A stretch of DNA of 64,000 nt, from the NCBI RefSeq assembly GCF_003184185.1, contig NZ_QHJG01000025.1, forward strand, positions 2,198 through 66,197, in the 5' to 3' direction. The DNA comes from Legionella qingyii. Its GTDB lineage: Bacteria > Pseudomonadota > Gammaproteobacteria > Legionellales > Legionellaceae. Shown piece by piece: positions 34,361 through 46,526 of the stretch. How positions within the stretch are numbered: the first letter of the stretch is position 1; each line of letters opens with the position of its first letter. The position numbers were made by a program, and so were the translations under genes. Under the pieces are notes generated by a model, which did no database searches, was not told where the DNA came from, and saw only the letters and a program-made list of their open reading frames with translations.

Positions 34361-34677
34361 TGCTATGAAACCAATTCCTAAAAAGACCTGACTTTGACCC
34401 GTAACTTTAAACAATACTATCGTACGTTTCACGAAATAGAGTAAAACAATTACTGTTGTTATACAGGAATCTACATGTCGACTAATAGCGACTACCGCGA
34501 CTTTTTGGATGAAATCACTGAGCCGGTCCCTGTGAAAAATAATTCCAACTCTTTGTCCGTTTGGTTTGCCACTAACCATACTATTGATTATGAAGATTAC
34601 GATGAAAACTATATGTTGGCCGGTAGAAGAATCCGACGCAACTTCTTTTGCTAGAGTACACAAAATTTAAATCCACT
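34357..34677 (+). CDS. Hypothetical protein, 106 aa, possibly a fragment
   Basis: MNDTLVKDFSGLKLGIEICYDSM... followed by VQLIIADGAEKP and VTRPGTLFIKVEKQANQ. The order is reminiscent of the C-terminal half of a larger alpha/beta enzyme (nitrilase-like GIEIC), but the N-terminal part of such a protein is absent. Identity not established. Confidence 0.5.
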
Positions 34678-34828
34678 TCGAATCGGACGTTGGACCTCAT
34701 GGTCTAATAACGGTATTTCCAACTCCGTTCTACGAACTTGCGAACTCGTAAATCAACTAATTTATTAGAGTCATATTTCTGTTATAGACTTGATATTAAA
34801 CTAAATTTCAATTAATTAAACCAAAAAA

Positions 34829-35905
34829 TACTTCAACGGTTTCCGGTAACAAGGAATAAGTTTATTCCTACGACGAGAAGAACGCTTATTTATACGTTCT
34901 CTTAAATATTATCTCCCGCCTTGAGTTGAATAGTTATTATGAATAGGATAACTATTCTTTTTTTCAGAATCACTACGTCATTTTCTACATTCTCTTGTTA
35001 GAGTTTTTTGGCATTTGAGTACCAATCTCAAACTGATAATATAAATGCTTAAAATAGTTAGCCAACTTACGTCATTCTTTATAAGTTAACCTTTAACATT
35101 ACTCGAGAGCCTTAATCGAAACCTAATATAACGAGTAATACGAGGAGTACATTTGCGCCTTCAAAAAGTTAATTACCCGCCTTTAGTACACCATGAACAT
35201 CAACCTTCTGTTTTTCCCTCACTAGGCGCATTTGGTCTCTGAACCCCATTTCTACGAATATAAACGCTAGGAACCAGGCTACTACATATAGGACGGAGGC
35301 TTATAGACCGAGCTTGATTTTTAATGATAGTCTGGATACTGCTCCAAAATCTATGTATATGATTAGTACATCTTCTAAAATTAGGAAGGTTTGTATGAAA
35401 ACCGGACTAAGCTTTAATATTATGGCTGATGTAGTCTTTTATATTATGAGTTCTTGTGTAATACCTCCAAAAACTAGAAAAAGTTTTTTTTGTCGTTTAC
35501 TAACAACTCCGTCGTCATTTAAATCTCTCCCGAGAATAATGTTATGCGTTATTTGATCTTCTTTTTATACCGCTTTCATTACTTTTTATAGTCTAATAGG
35601 TTTTGTTTTATTTGGTCTATTTCTCGCGGTGCCTTGTTGAGTGATCTCTAAAATATTGCGGTTAACTGCTTAGTTCATTAATAATACTTTGGTATAGAGT
35701 TAATCTATTCTGAGATGCTGTTAGTTAATTCTGAATATAATTTCGTCGCCTTGAGAGTTTTCTTCTTCGTTAATGAAATCGATTTGGACAACGTTTCTGG
35801 CCTGCTGTATTTAAAAAAGTAAGTTTTATGCTACACCATAGTTTTTAATTACTACGCAATCTCCTCAGATCACTATACAATTTTTTACAATGGCCTTTCT
35901 TCATT
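34829..35905 (+). CDS. Effector candidate with Cys-His-Asp papain/transglutaminase-like core
   Basis: 358 aa, cytosolic. Candidate triad: YSIGNCNELSELALDY (Cys), GGNHVVLVVGRQKG (His) and YICDPWSDDVYP (Asp), with spacing typical of transglutaminase-like or papain-like folds. The C-terminal half is long helices (QQMIVEAAVNLERALITIRN, YYETISQLDKTLRQSI). The protein at 61400-62134 shares all three motifs in the same order. No signal peptide; probably a translocated hydrolase or transferase, by inference. Start ATG lacks a strong Shine-Dalgarno. Confidence 0.75.
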
Positions 35906-36181
35906 GATTATATTTTAGGTTCGACTTATACTCGCTTTGTTTAGTCGTTTTTATGGAAGACTCTCGAAACGAAAAAATTCAAACTTCTCATAAATTCATT
36001 TTCCGTTAATCAATTATACCTTTTAATACTACGAACGTACATATAAGGGGGGGTTTAGGATCAAATCCAATTCCTAAAGGAAACTAAGTTCCTATATCAA
36101 ACCAACGTGATAAAAGGACCTTCTTTACTCACGTTGTAATATTTTACATCACTACAGTCAGCGGCTTAAGACACTCGTTTT

Positions 36182-36529
36182 TACTAAAGTTACAAACGTT
36201 AGGGGTTAACACTATGACATTTTTTTCGTGCTTGCAAGGACCTCTTTTTATTGTAACTAATACTCAAATAGCTAAAGTTTTTTTTAGGGGGCTTTCGTCG
36301 TGTTTATTTTCGTACCCGACTAATGAACCCGCTTGAAGGGTAGTTATTTTTTCCTTGCTGCATGGCTTTTATATTTCTGGTAATACTTCGTAACTCATAC
36401 AGCCTTTTTTATCTAAAATAATAGCTTTTACGTAGCGAGTAATTCTCTGGACAAAATCAGCTTTTACCGTTTTGTTAACGGAACCCAAAATTACTTCTTG
36501 TTATATTACTTAATAAATGCTTAAGGACT
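36182..36529 (+). CDS. ArsC/Spx-family (YffB-like) thioredoxin-fold protein
   Basis: 115 aa: FAIPNCDTVKKARTFLEKNN (single active Cys in PNCDT), DFKKNPP, KGTTYRK and the IKRPVLVENGKTIALGF C-terminal signature (cis-Pro after R). This is the ArsC-related YffB/Spx group; an arsenate reductase would normally show further residues, so the substrate is open. Single gene. Confidence 0.9.
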
Positions 36530-36755
36530 CCATACTAAGGTTAGACAGGAATTTTTCTATTAATTACTTTCATTCCGCGTTTTATTAAGGCCTAAAACTG
36601 CCGATTTTTAGTGACCCTTTAGGACCAACGCTCGATGTGCATGACGTGGATTAATTTCAGGATTATCTCTCGGTTATCACAGGTATTAGTTAATTCTACG
36701 AGCAACTAAAGATTTTTACATGGAACAAAAAACAGTCTCTAAAGAGAAATGCTTA

Positions 36756-37484
36756 AATAAGTAGACTTTTTATTCATAATATATTAAAATACATACATAA
36801 TAGAAAAAGATAACGAAAATTATGTAGTAATTATGCTAGCTAATTACGAACTAAGAACCCACTACGGTCTTAATGATACGGTAGAGGTTGAAGTAGATGT
36901 AGCGGATTACCGGATTTAACTAATGGGGGAAGTACTCAGGTTATTAAATGACTACTCGCTAACTCTTTCCGTCGGCTATACCAAAATAACACATATAGAC
37001 GGTTCTGTAGAAGTTGTAGAAGTATCTCAAATTAAACTTTATCAAAACCTATTACAAGATCATTTATAAGTATTTTGTGGGGGGGTAACTCGCCCAAAAC
37101 GTTTTATGGCTGTCAAAAAGGAACATTAGGCAATTAACTTAGTTAAACTGATAAAAAGTTTTGCTCTTTGACGGGGAATGAATTGTATATTCCGTTCGAC
37201 TTTTACTTTAATCAAAAATCCAGTATTCTATAGCCTTATGGAGGGTAACGGTTCAGTTGAAATGGGAGAACATCAAAAAACATCTCGAGTAAATAAGGGT
37301 AACCTTATTTCAATGTAACAAGAAAATTCGCGACCGTATCGTTAACACGGTTTAGTTATAGTTTAGGTAAAAAACCTCTCTTTTACATTCCACCAAATTT
37401 ATATTCTCAAGGTTATAATTATCACCGTATTGGGTAACTTCTCTATTCTTCTGGCTCGCGGTAATTTTTCCAAAATTAACCGTA
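36756..37484 (-). CDS. Periplasmic amino-acid-type solute-binding protein
   Basis: 242 aa, SBP family 3. Signal peptide (FLMALGLLISSMGYA), then IGTLIFKPPYIFSPKNGFDIDLAQLLCQRL, KVDLAMGGIPISYD and VGILQNPLNGGVFYEYLLEH with the expected two-lobe layout. Strong AAAAGGAGTTAAAATA before ATG. No permease or ATPase gene is adjacent, so it is an orphan binding protein. Confidence 0.9.
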
Positions 37485-37756
37485 ATAAAATTGAGGAAAA
37501 TTATTAAGTGTCTAGGTAGGAATATAAATTTATATTATGGATCTTATATATTATCAATTTTTTATATTTATAAACAAAGTCCTTCCTAAAAAGAAAATAG
37601 ATAAGTAGCACCCAAACATGTGGAAAAATCGGGCAAGTACCCTGGTCGATAGCACTGGGGTAAACTCAACTAAAATTGTGGCTCATGCACAACAACTGAC
37701 CCACTCCCGCGTTCAGCATTGGGCCCAATACGACGTAAAATGAGTGGAAATAAAAG

Positions 37757-39799
37757 AATTTCTCGGCGACACCGTGATATTCACACACTTACTCCGCGTT
37801 AATCTATTCTTTACCGGACGAATAGATTCGACACTAGAGATAATATTAATATTAGTTGCAGGCCAGAACGGTTACTAACTCAATCACTGTAAAAATTGAG
37901 CAACACATTTACGAGTTTATCTACGAATAGTTTACAATTATTTAAACAATGCACGTCGAGGTCATGGTTTCGTTGGGTTCCTCATCGTACACCTTATTAA
38001 CGAAAATTCTAAAAAACGTCAGAAAGGAAAAGCTACCCCGATAGAAAGAATTAGACTCGCTACTAATAACGTTTTAGACGTACAGCAAGTTCACCCCGTA
38101 CCGTTTATTAGCAACGTTTAACAAGACCTCTATCTTGGGCCCGCCGGTAAAGTGTTTTACCAAGAACTCATAAAGATTTTTAAAGGGTTTTAAATAAAAG
38201 AAAGTCTCGTGAAAGATTAACGCTAAATCAATATAAGAGATTTTATTAGAAATCGGATAAAAGAGATGTTAGATATAAACTAAATGACAAATTACAAAAG
38301 CGTAGCTCATTGGTTTACACCAAATCGTCTACACATATAGAACGACGTCTACGCCGAACAAGATGTTCGTAAAATTAAGCTATTAGCCCGTTCGATAGAT
38401 TTAGACGTTAATAAGAAAGACGTAAATTGTATTTACAACCCCGTAAATTTAGCGCATACTTACGTAGTTTTCGGAGTAGTGAGGTTAAGAAAGAAACTTG
38501 TCGCGACGAGCGCATCTGACCGAACCATCGGCAGCCGTGACCTCGGGTAAAAGAACGTCCTACCCCACAACCATACGATACGCTACACAAACTAACGCTC
38601 CGAAGTACGACAAAAAGTACGCAAACTTTTAATTGAACTTACATTACCAGCTGGTTAAAACAGTCAAGCTCGAATTTCCTACCACCTACGCGGTATACCG
38701 AATAGACTAGCTACTCGCTGTAAGACTACGAGGGACATCGTATTCCGTATTAACTTTGTTCAAATGGATTATTCATACCCGGCCCAAACTCAAAGAACTA
38801 GTAACTCAAATCGCAAAGTACGGCACACGATAACCGACGTTTGTTGAGGTTAACGAATGCGCACTTACATAAGTGACGTGATAGTCGTTTCCGCAGGAAT
38901 AAATTATGCAAATTCTTCAGCCCACTCAGTTTGCTACGAAAATTAACAAGGAGTCTTTCTCGAAGCTCGTAATAACGTTTAAACGAACGAAATAAAAGAG
39001 AAAAACTCTGAAGTTTAAGTTTAGGCAATTTAACTGCGGTATTTATTAGGTCAAGTCAACTTGGTTTGAACGGCAAAAAAAACAACCGTGACTCAAATGA
39101 ATGTTTATTAAATTACAGGAACAACGAGTAGACAAGGTTCGCTAGGGTCTTTAGTAAAAAACGTCTCCGACCTAAAAACTAATTCCATTGATCACAAAGC
39201 TATATCTCAAGAAAATGAAATCTCCTTAGTAGAAGAGAAAATTAACCTCGAACACGGAGTAGAACTCGATATTTAACTAATTGAAATTGATCCTTATCGA
39301 CTTAAAAGCGTCTTAGTAACCGGAGTACCCTACTTCATCGAACTCCATAGGGACGAAAATAAAAATTGAGCCAAGCCCTTTTTTTCGCTAGCCTTTGTCA
39401 CGAACCAAACTCGCAACCTGAGCACAGAAACCAAAGAAGGCACCGAAAACTCTACTGTTAACCTCGCAATAGGAGCTGTACATTAAGTCACCCAAACGAA
39501 AAATGGTTGCCAAAGAAAACAAGCGGTCTGAGATCTTGTAACCCAGACTTTGCATGATTAAGATAAGGCTCTTCTTAATATAAATATCTTGGTTTCCTCC
39601 GATAAGAATAAGGAAGTTTTGGACTAAGGTCACCCAGAAAAGATAGTTATTAAGGGAAATTGTTCGGCTTTTAAGGAGGATTTTCTCTTTACCCCCTCCA
39701 ATTATACTTAGGCTTCTATGGTTCGTTTTATTCGTTCTCTGGCGGCTATGCGAAATTTATTATTCTATAATGCCTAAGCAAATTTTTCAATTCCTCGTA
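37757..39799 (-). CDS. Large effector-like protein with N-terminal membrane hairpin, 680 aa
   Basis: N-terminus has two membrane segments (GGLLLILLGIFGFILTSPIS, IASFGSINIILLGIEL) separated by a glycine-rich turn. About 560 residues of hydrophilic, helical sequence follow, including FWDRLEQMSNKDIKLFVSKL and repeated short helical units such as KFWEIFRNTQEPFCEMAARV. A Pro/Ser/His-rich linker (SHSIPTPHPARKW) divides the soluble part in two. No recognised family. It may sit in a host or bacterial membrane with a large cytosolic part. The frame is open throughout. Confidence 0.75.
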
Positions 39800-40061
39800 T
39801 AAAATTAAGGTTATAAACTTTCAAATCCACGGTTTGAATTTGGCAAACTCAAGTAGAGAGTGTGCTACGCAACGAAAAGCAGGAAGTATTTACCAACGAA
39901 CCCCAGCTAGCTTAAAGGTAGTTTGGTTATACTACTTAGAATCCACATTAGTCCTGTATTAAAGATTCAGTAAGTTGCTACACATAGCAAACTATACTTG
40001 TATATTCCAGAAGAGTAAAGTTATCGGTCTTAGAAAACAGTAATGACTTTTACATTAATAC

Positions 40062-41561
40062 GATCGCAGGTGAGAACCAGTTTAAAAAATTATAGGTTGC
40101 TTTTTTTAGGGCTTGTTGAACAGATTGTTCTCATAAGAATGACTAACAATGGTTATATCTTCTAAGACTCGAACGACAAAAGAGAACGGGTCCACGTCTA
40201 CTCCTTAGGTATCGACCCAAAACAAAGAAAAGACGGTCGTAAAGACTACGGCTTACGCCTAAAAGACGTGCTCGTATCGCAACTATGTTTACTCTAAACG
40301 AATCATACACGACACGAAGTAGGAGTCAGTTCTGTGGGTAAGAACTAAGACCACCAGCTTAGTTTGTAACTTAATCACCCCAACCGACAGGAAGACGTAG
40401 TTCCCGTGAATTTTCGCGGAGTGGTTATGGGTCACATCAATTGTACAAGAGACATAGTATTACTCAACTACCGCCTTTCAAAACCCGTTGATTAAAGTAA
40501 CGAACGGCTAGAAAACGACATTTACGAGCATCACGTACAACTTAAAAATTAGGCTCGACGGGGTTTTGTCGGAGGCCCTATAGCAAACCTCAAACTCACG
40601 TTTTTTAATTCGGCTGTGGAAATCTCGCTTAATTAAATTGTTAGCACAGATTACATAAATTATTCCGAAATGACCGTAAAAACTTTTATTCCACGCGGAG
40701 TAGTTATTTATTTTGATTAAACCCGAATAGTCCTAGTGGGTTGAGCCCATCAACTGCCATTTATAGTCATTCATTAAACTCGTATTTACAACTTTTGTCA
40801 ACACCGGCTAGAACGTACAGGTAATTTGCTTGTTACCTCTATTAAGGGACCGGTAAAAGCAGCGTAACATTATTTAGTAGTTAAAATTTGCGCCCAAGTG
40901 GTTTCTTTAGACGCGGTGGAACCCTAAGATTAAGTTGTTAAAATGCGTATTACCTCGGATATCTCCGACATCGCTGTGATGGTATCGCTCTAAGATAAAG
41001 ACTTAATGGAAGAAATGAAACATGTATAACGTTATTCCGAAATTTTAGAACGTCTAGTTATTCACCGTACGGTAACAGAAATCGTATAAGTTTTTCTTAT
41101 CACTGTTGAGGGCGGACCCAAAGTAACTAAGGATTGTAGGAACTTTTTTCATCACGTGGTTTTAGTCTTTGTTAACGTGCATTTCCTTAAGGTCTCTGGG
41201 ACGAATCCCATTTATTAAGATGCCCTATAGGCGCACCTAATTTGCTATTAACTTCGCTAAACGTAGCAAATAGTTATGGACTTAACTGGAGCGGACCGTA
41301 ACGGTTTGGCCTTTATAGGGGAAATTATAGGTACTGGTCTGTTCCTTGGGGTCGGTTTCTGTTAACGAGTCTTTCGTGAACGTACCAAAACCAAAAGGGT
41401 GATGGACATCGAGGTCGTTAATTAGGTACCGCTAATTTACTAAACTCATGCTCTAATTGCCCCCATAGAAAATTATTAAATAGAACTTGTTCTTATGGAG
41501 GGTAAACATTCCTACGCTATGAAAATCCACAAACTATTCCTCACGACTCTAGCAGTATGTA
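40062..41561 (-). CDS. HerA/YjgR-like ATPase (DUF853)
   Basis: 499 aa. Walker A in HGLIAGATGSGKTKT, Walker B in KLVLFIDEAHLIF, preceded by VLSEQLSLAGVPCLVMDIKG and followed by GLIFCTQTPNDIPEAVLGQL and LVAQNFPPSTHYDTE. This is the YjgR/DUF853 group of hexameric HerA-like helicase ATPases; cellular role poorly known. AAGGATGTTTTT precedes ATG. Complete frame. Confidence 0.93.
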
Positions 41562-41687
41562 TTTTTGTAGGAACAACGTCAAAGTATACTTAATTAATAT
41601 ACGTAATTAAATCTAATAACAACCTAGGTCCTCGTTAGAAGTAAATCCCCCGTTTACTTGTGTTAATTTTACGTGCCATTTACTCAA

Positions 41688-42062
41688 AATCCTATTCGAA
41701 AATTATTGAAGGGGACATATAGATATAAAATACAATCTATAAAGTAAAAGATAACAATTTAATTGAAATATCTAGCGTAGTAATTAACGGAGACAGTAGT
41801 CGGGTGTACAAAAACAAAATAATAGGTTAAGACTTATCCGCCCTAGGTTCCTTTCAAGATATTAAACCACTCATGGTAAGTGGAAACGAAATCGTTCAGG
41901 TAATGACCTTCTCGGAAGTTGTTGGTTACTGAGATTAAGGAGGTTAAAACGCCGCTAAAGACGAAGGTAGACCTAAGGAAACCGGGATTAATGAAAGTTT
42001 CATGGCCGAGGTTCCGAAAAGTTGTATAGGAGTAGCTGACATTTGTATAAACGCCTAAAGTA
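41688..42062 (-). CDS. YbaB/EbfC-like nucleoid-associated protein
   Basis: 124 aa. The segment QMEAEIAAKLEELESLVVEG, GLAKAKVNGTHQIIELSLDP and LMTEAINDAIYKVN matches the YbaB/EbfC pattern (helix, GxVxVxxNG strand, Lid/helix), though this copy has N- and C-terminal extensions and is not next to dnaX/recR. Start ATG at 42062 has ATAGGAGGTAGAATA upstream. Probably DNA-binding; here it is the second gene after an RSNCYS-family gene. Confidence 0.75.
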
Positions 42063-42121
42063 ATAAGATGGAGGATATATCCATACGAATTACACAATTT
42101 AGTTTTAAATACGCTTCAAGA

Positions 42122-43033
42122 AATATTGAACCCAGGAAGACGCAAACGCCCTTACAAACAAAAAGGGTCGGGCATAACAAGATTATGAACTCCATGACGT
42201 CATCAGTTGACAAGATTATGGTGACTTAATAACGATTGTGGAGCTCGTTTTAATAGCTTACGAGCATGACTTTAATCTGGTTATTAGCGGACGTACCTAA
42301 GAAAACATAGAAGACAAAAACTTGGAGCAAGTCGCTACTGAAACTACTCAAGGGGCGGCCGTATCTAGCTCCGACTTATCGTTAACCTCGCTTTTTCTAA
42401 TGTGCTAACGAGTAGTGTTTAGCGAAATAAACAGGAGCGATACTGGAGAAAATAAAGGACGGGGGCTTAATGGTGTTTAAGACTTACTCGTTGTAGGAGA
42501 AATAATTAAAAAGAATTACGCTATCTACTCACTTTTTTTCCTCTAAAAACACACTATAGACGTTTTGGGACAAATGCACGTTTTGGGTGAAGTTTGTCAA
42601 GTAGTAGCAATTAGCATAGATTCAGTAGTGACTCGTAGAAAAGACCAACTTGTGCATGAAACCCGCAAACGGGAAAAAAACGTTTGTAAAGATGATGTTT
42701 TAGTGACGGTCGTTTGTTTAGTTTTACAAAGAGCAATAGATCGACCCAAGGATTACTGAATTTGGTCTATCTCGAGCTTACATAAAACACGACATCTACG
42801 AGGAACCCCCAAAAAAGTCATAGAGCTTGCATTGGCCCTGAAACGGATGGATTATACTCGGTTAAAAAAACTAGACGTAGCTGTTATAGTCTTCATAGTA
42901 ACTAGTATCAAACGTTACGGCAGTACAGAAGGACATTAACAAATATGAACATACGTAGTATACGTTCTTTTTCTCATGGTCGAGGTCGACTCGGCTAATT
43001 AAACGGTCTTACAGCTGAATAATCAGGTTTGTA
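42122..43033 (-). CDS. RSNCYS-motif protein B, putative permuted papain-fold peptidase
   Basis: 303 aa. Shared blocks with the divergent neighbour: GRQSP (here at ~63), FHSSIALRK (His) and SCNLFRSNCYSAS (Cys). A His-then-Cys order with an NC-Y/F-S motif resembles permuted papain-fold families such as LRAT/PPPDE; that assignment is inference. N-terminus has a short hydrophobic Gly-rich stretch (LIGSAGAGTLFLAY). No clear signal peptide. It is followed by a YbaB-like gene 59 bp downstream. Confidence 0.7.
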
Positions 43034-43197
43034 TTAATAGAGGCGTTATTAGGTAAAAATTACTACGAAACATAATAATATCTAGTGGTACCTTAAATTA
43101 AAACGTAACGCACGACAACTGCTATTGACTAATGACACAATTTCTATGATTTATTTCATGTGAGACACAACTTAACCGTAATTTACCTCAACCTTAA

Positions 43198-44055
43198 TAC
43201 GCACGTTTCAATCGTTTCTATTATTCAGGAGTTCTTATATGCTTCTTACCTAGACGTACCTCGGCCATACGATACAAAGTCTACTCTTTATTTAGAGGTT
43301 TTAATAACTGATTTCTACTTCCCCGAGTACGTCTTTTTTGTTAAAGTAATGCGGGACTTAGGTATCTCGGGCTATTTTACGCGAGTAACCTACTAAGTAG
43401 ATTTCCGCTATGGAAACTTAATTACAAACGCTGGTTTGGGCCCGATGGCGAAGGAATGTACGGCTAGTCGGTAAGACGATAACGAAATTTTTTGTCATTC
43501 CTACCAAGAAAAAGATATATACCTGCGGTTTCAGGCACCCTAAAGAGTGTCACCAACGCTTTACCTCATTGTAAAGTATGGGTTTTTCTATTACTTTTTT
43601 TTATGAATTCATTCCCTATATTGAAACAACCGATAGGTTGTCCTCAAAGAAAATCGGTCGTTCTTTAATTATTTAAAGAACTAAGACGTCTAGTTGAGTA
43701 ATTAGTTGTTGTCTACACGTTGTACATAGCGAGGTTAACGATGAGAATGAGTTGATGTCGTAATTCGAAACGATAACTTCGCAATAACCTTGCAGGAGTA
43801 AAACTACGGTTTAGATAGTCAGCGTAGTAGCTACAAAATCTTCTTGTAGGGAACGTTCTAGTAAAAAGATAACCGCAAGCCTTATTAGGCCAACAACAAC
43901 TATTCGAGTGTAGCCAAGAAAGACGCCAAGTTTTCTTTTGCCGAAGAAATGTTCGAGGAAGTGTTCGGCTGTTCGTTAACGTACTATTCCGACTAGAAAA
44001 TATATGCTTTGAATTTTTATCGTCAGTCCTACTCTCGTTTAACTGCTACCCAATT
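43198..44055 (+). CDS. RSNCYS-motif protein A, paralogue of the divergent neighbour
   Basis: 285 aa; ATGGAGTTGGAATT before ATG provides the Shine-Dalgarno. Motifs: MPISHSAIALKN (His), SIYGRQSPWDF, and MCNMYRSNCYSYSTTAL (Cys). C-terminus is helical and Lys/Gln-rich. Same family as the gene at 42122-43033 but with GRQSP after the His motif. The head-to-head arrangement suggests a duplicated pair. Likely a secreted enzyme of the permuted NlpC/PPPDE sort, by inference. Confidence 0.7.
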
Positions 44056-44255
44056 ATCCATTCAAGTAATAATAAAAACTATCTCAAAATTAGGAAATTT
44101 GGACTCGCTTACATCCTATCCTTTGCTACGGCTTGCGGCCTATCGATGTATATTTCTACTGAAAAACTAAAACCGTTTAGCAAATAACGTAGTTAGATTT
44201 ATTAGAATAAGATCCAAAAGACTCGTGGCTATTATAAGGTTATGATTCCTATTTT

Positions 44256-46526
44256 AATTAATATCTTTGCGCAGTTGAATGCATGACAAGCTATTCGTTG
44301 AGACTTATTACATACTTGAAAAGGACAAAAATAATCAACAAAAGGGCTCTAATTGAGGAGGTTCCGGAGAAGTCCTCGTTGAGCACAAGGAAATAGGGTT
44401 GATTACATGTAACCTATTTCGTTATTTCGGGGCCGTTAATTAAGCAGATCGAAATCAAAAGCTCACGCAGCTCCGCATGAGTAGTACAGACAACAATTAG
44501 GGGTCGGACGTATTTTCCCGTTAGGTATTGTACATTGCCGAAATGGAGATTCTTCGCGAAGTTTAGGTCGGTTCCTCCAGTACTGTACATGAAGTAGCTA
44601 CATAAAATTATCTACAAGATAGCTATGTAGTAGTTCTATAAGCAGTGTTATAACTACGCAAAATACGAGTAGTTAAGGAAAACGAGCGTCTGGGCGTTGT
44701 TACAGACCTACCCCAAATATATAATAGGTACGCAGTCCTAAGAAACGTGCATGCCGAGCTTCGTTAAGATATAAACAAAATTATTGAGGTCAAGGTTTAC
44801 GTTAACTTCGTAGACAAAGTTGAACCGGACCTTGGTCTTACTATGCAAAAAGTAATCGTCCACCAAAGGTACGAACAGGGAAATCTAATATAAAACAATG
44901 GGGTACACGCTGATATGCAACTACTTTTCTTCGACGCGCAAGGTTATTACCGAGACACTTGCACCTCATAACATTTTATAAAAGATTTAGTCTCCAAAAC
45001 CAAGGTAATATTATCTAAGGAACCCATAGTTATTGGGTGCTATTTCCCGCACAGTCTCGCCGTGGATCCGGTTGGCTCGCATCTTTCGGTAGAAGGTCAG
45101 CTCGTTGACTTTGTAGGGGAGCATCGAATCCACCTCAACCCGCGCTGGGGGTTTCGTTTTCCTGCGAGGGTCCAAATTACCTCGCACAAGAGGCTTGTTT
45201 CGCCTGCCATACTCGACGATCTTTAGCAGCTTATTAACCAGAAAAGGTTATACCGTACGCGGTTCGTATTTAGTAACTTACTCACTCTAAAACGGACGAC
45301 GATACCTACAGGAACCCTGGGCATCTTTATCGTTTTCGCCTTGTTAATAATCCATATCTCCCATGCTACAAGACCAAGCGTTATCTAACATATTCTACAA
45401 GACTTTAGTTTTTTACGAAGGAGGTCGAACCACGAAATATCAGTCAATTAGCAAAAAAAACACGAACAGAATTGGACGACAGACCAACACGTATTAAGCA
45501 TTACTACAAATAGGTAACGTGTCATAGATCCCCCAGTTGTATGAGCCCTTATAACAGCGGTTAGAGATGATCTCGTCCACAACACGACCGTTATTGGCCT
45601 TGTGGCCGTAAATTTCGAAGTTAGTTACCATTCGGTATAGGAAGTTGTTTACTTCCTTTATTCTCGCGAACTCGTACAACGTTCGTTCTGCTATTGAGGA
45701 GTAGCCTTGTAGCTAAGGTAAGTTTCTGTTTCGGTGCGTCAAAACTCGTTGCTAGCTCGTATGCTCATTATACGAGTGTGAGGGTAGGAGAGGCAGGTTA
45801 TTATTAGTCAAACCCACGGAATGATGGGTCAACAAATTAATTCAAAACGGTATGTATTTCATTGTATTATACTAAAAATGCCCCAAGTTAGCATGGTTAG
45901 TGTTGTTTTATCCCACTTAGGTAGCAAGCTCTTATGTTTGCACTAACACCGTTTAGGTGAGGTTCACCGCGCTACGTATGCCGTCCGTTAAAAAAAAGGT
46001 CCCTCTCGCGTTTGAATTTATTTCGTAATATACATAGAAATCTCAAATGTTATTACGGAAAGGGGTTCCAGTCACGTACTTAGTAAGCAGCTCATACAAA
46101 AAGGAAAAGTGGACGCGCCGTTATGAGTCCTACCGAATAACCTTAATTTAGTACTTACTTTTTTTATCCGCAGTTAGCATAAGAAAATTAGAGAAGCCGT
46201 ATTGCCCAAGCAAGATTTAGCGATACAGGATTTTCTTCATTTTACGGTAGTACAAAAAAGAGTTCTCTTACTACTTAACGTTGAGCTCATTATTTCCGTA
46301 TGTCCGATTATGCTGAATTTAACGGTCGATTGTTGCTTACCTTTTCTATAAAACTAACAACAAGTCTATTTTAGGTTTCAGCGGGTTTTATTATTTATTG
46401 AGGTGCTCGTCTTAGGACTATTACAAAATTTATCCGGTCGTAGTGGGCTAGTTAAGGTCAACCAAAATCAACAACTTCGACAGAAGCTTAATTTGCTCAT
46501 TGCAGTTATATTTCGCTTATTCTGTA
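44256..46526 (-). CDS. GT4 glycosyltransferase fused to a KpsC-type Kdo transferase domain
   Basis: 756 aa. Residues ~1-415: GT4 glycosyltransferase (IGTIEPRKNHIMLLYVWQNL, PKLIIIGRRGWECEHI, FPSFVEGYGLPLIEAL, GVPVIASTTPALVEIGDN). Residues ~430-756: one KpsC-type half (VARLEDGFLRSVGLGAALTR, ILVPGQVETDASIAFG, WIIYKPHPDIVAGLRAKG, VHVMTSLAGFEALLRG, TCYGLPFYAGWGLT). KpsC normally has two such halves and adds beta-Kdo linkers to capsule lipid; here one half is replaced by a GT4 unit. Divergent from the KpsS gene. Confidence 0.9.

Noticed and set aside
36182..36529. Arsenate reductase arsC
   Set aside because: Only the general ArsC/Spx fold motifs are present and there are no arsenic-resistance genes around it, so the specific name is not justified.
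37702..37986. 94-codon open frame left to right opposite the 680-aa gene
   Set aside because: The opposite frame is part of a 680-codon gene with a ribosome-binding start; this frame has no Shine-Dalgarno and is antisense shadow.
41688..42062. YbaB-like gene as part of a dnaX-recR cluster
   Set aside because: Neither dnaX nor recR is nearby; the neighbour is an effector-type gene.
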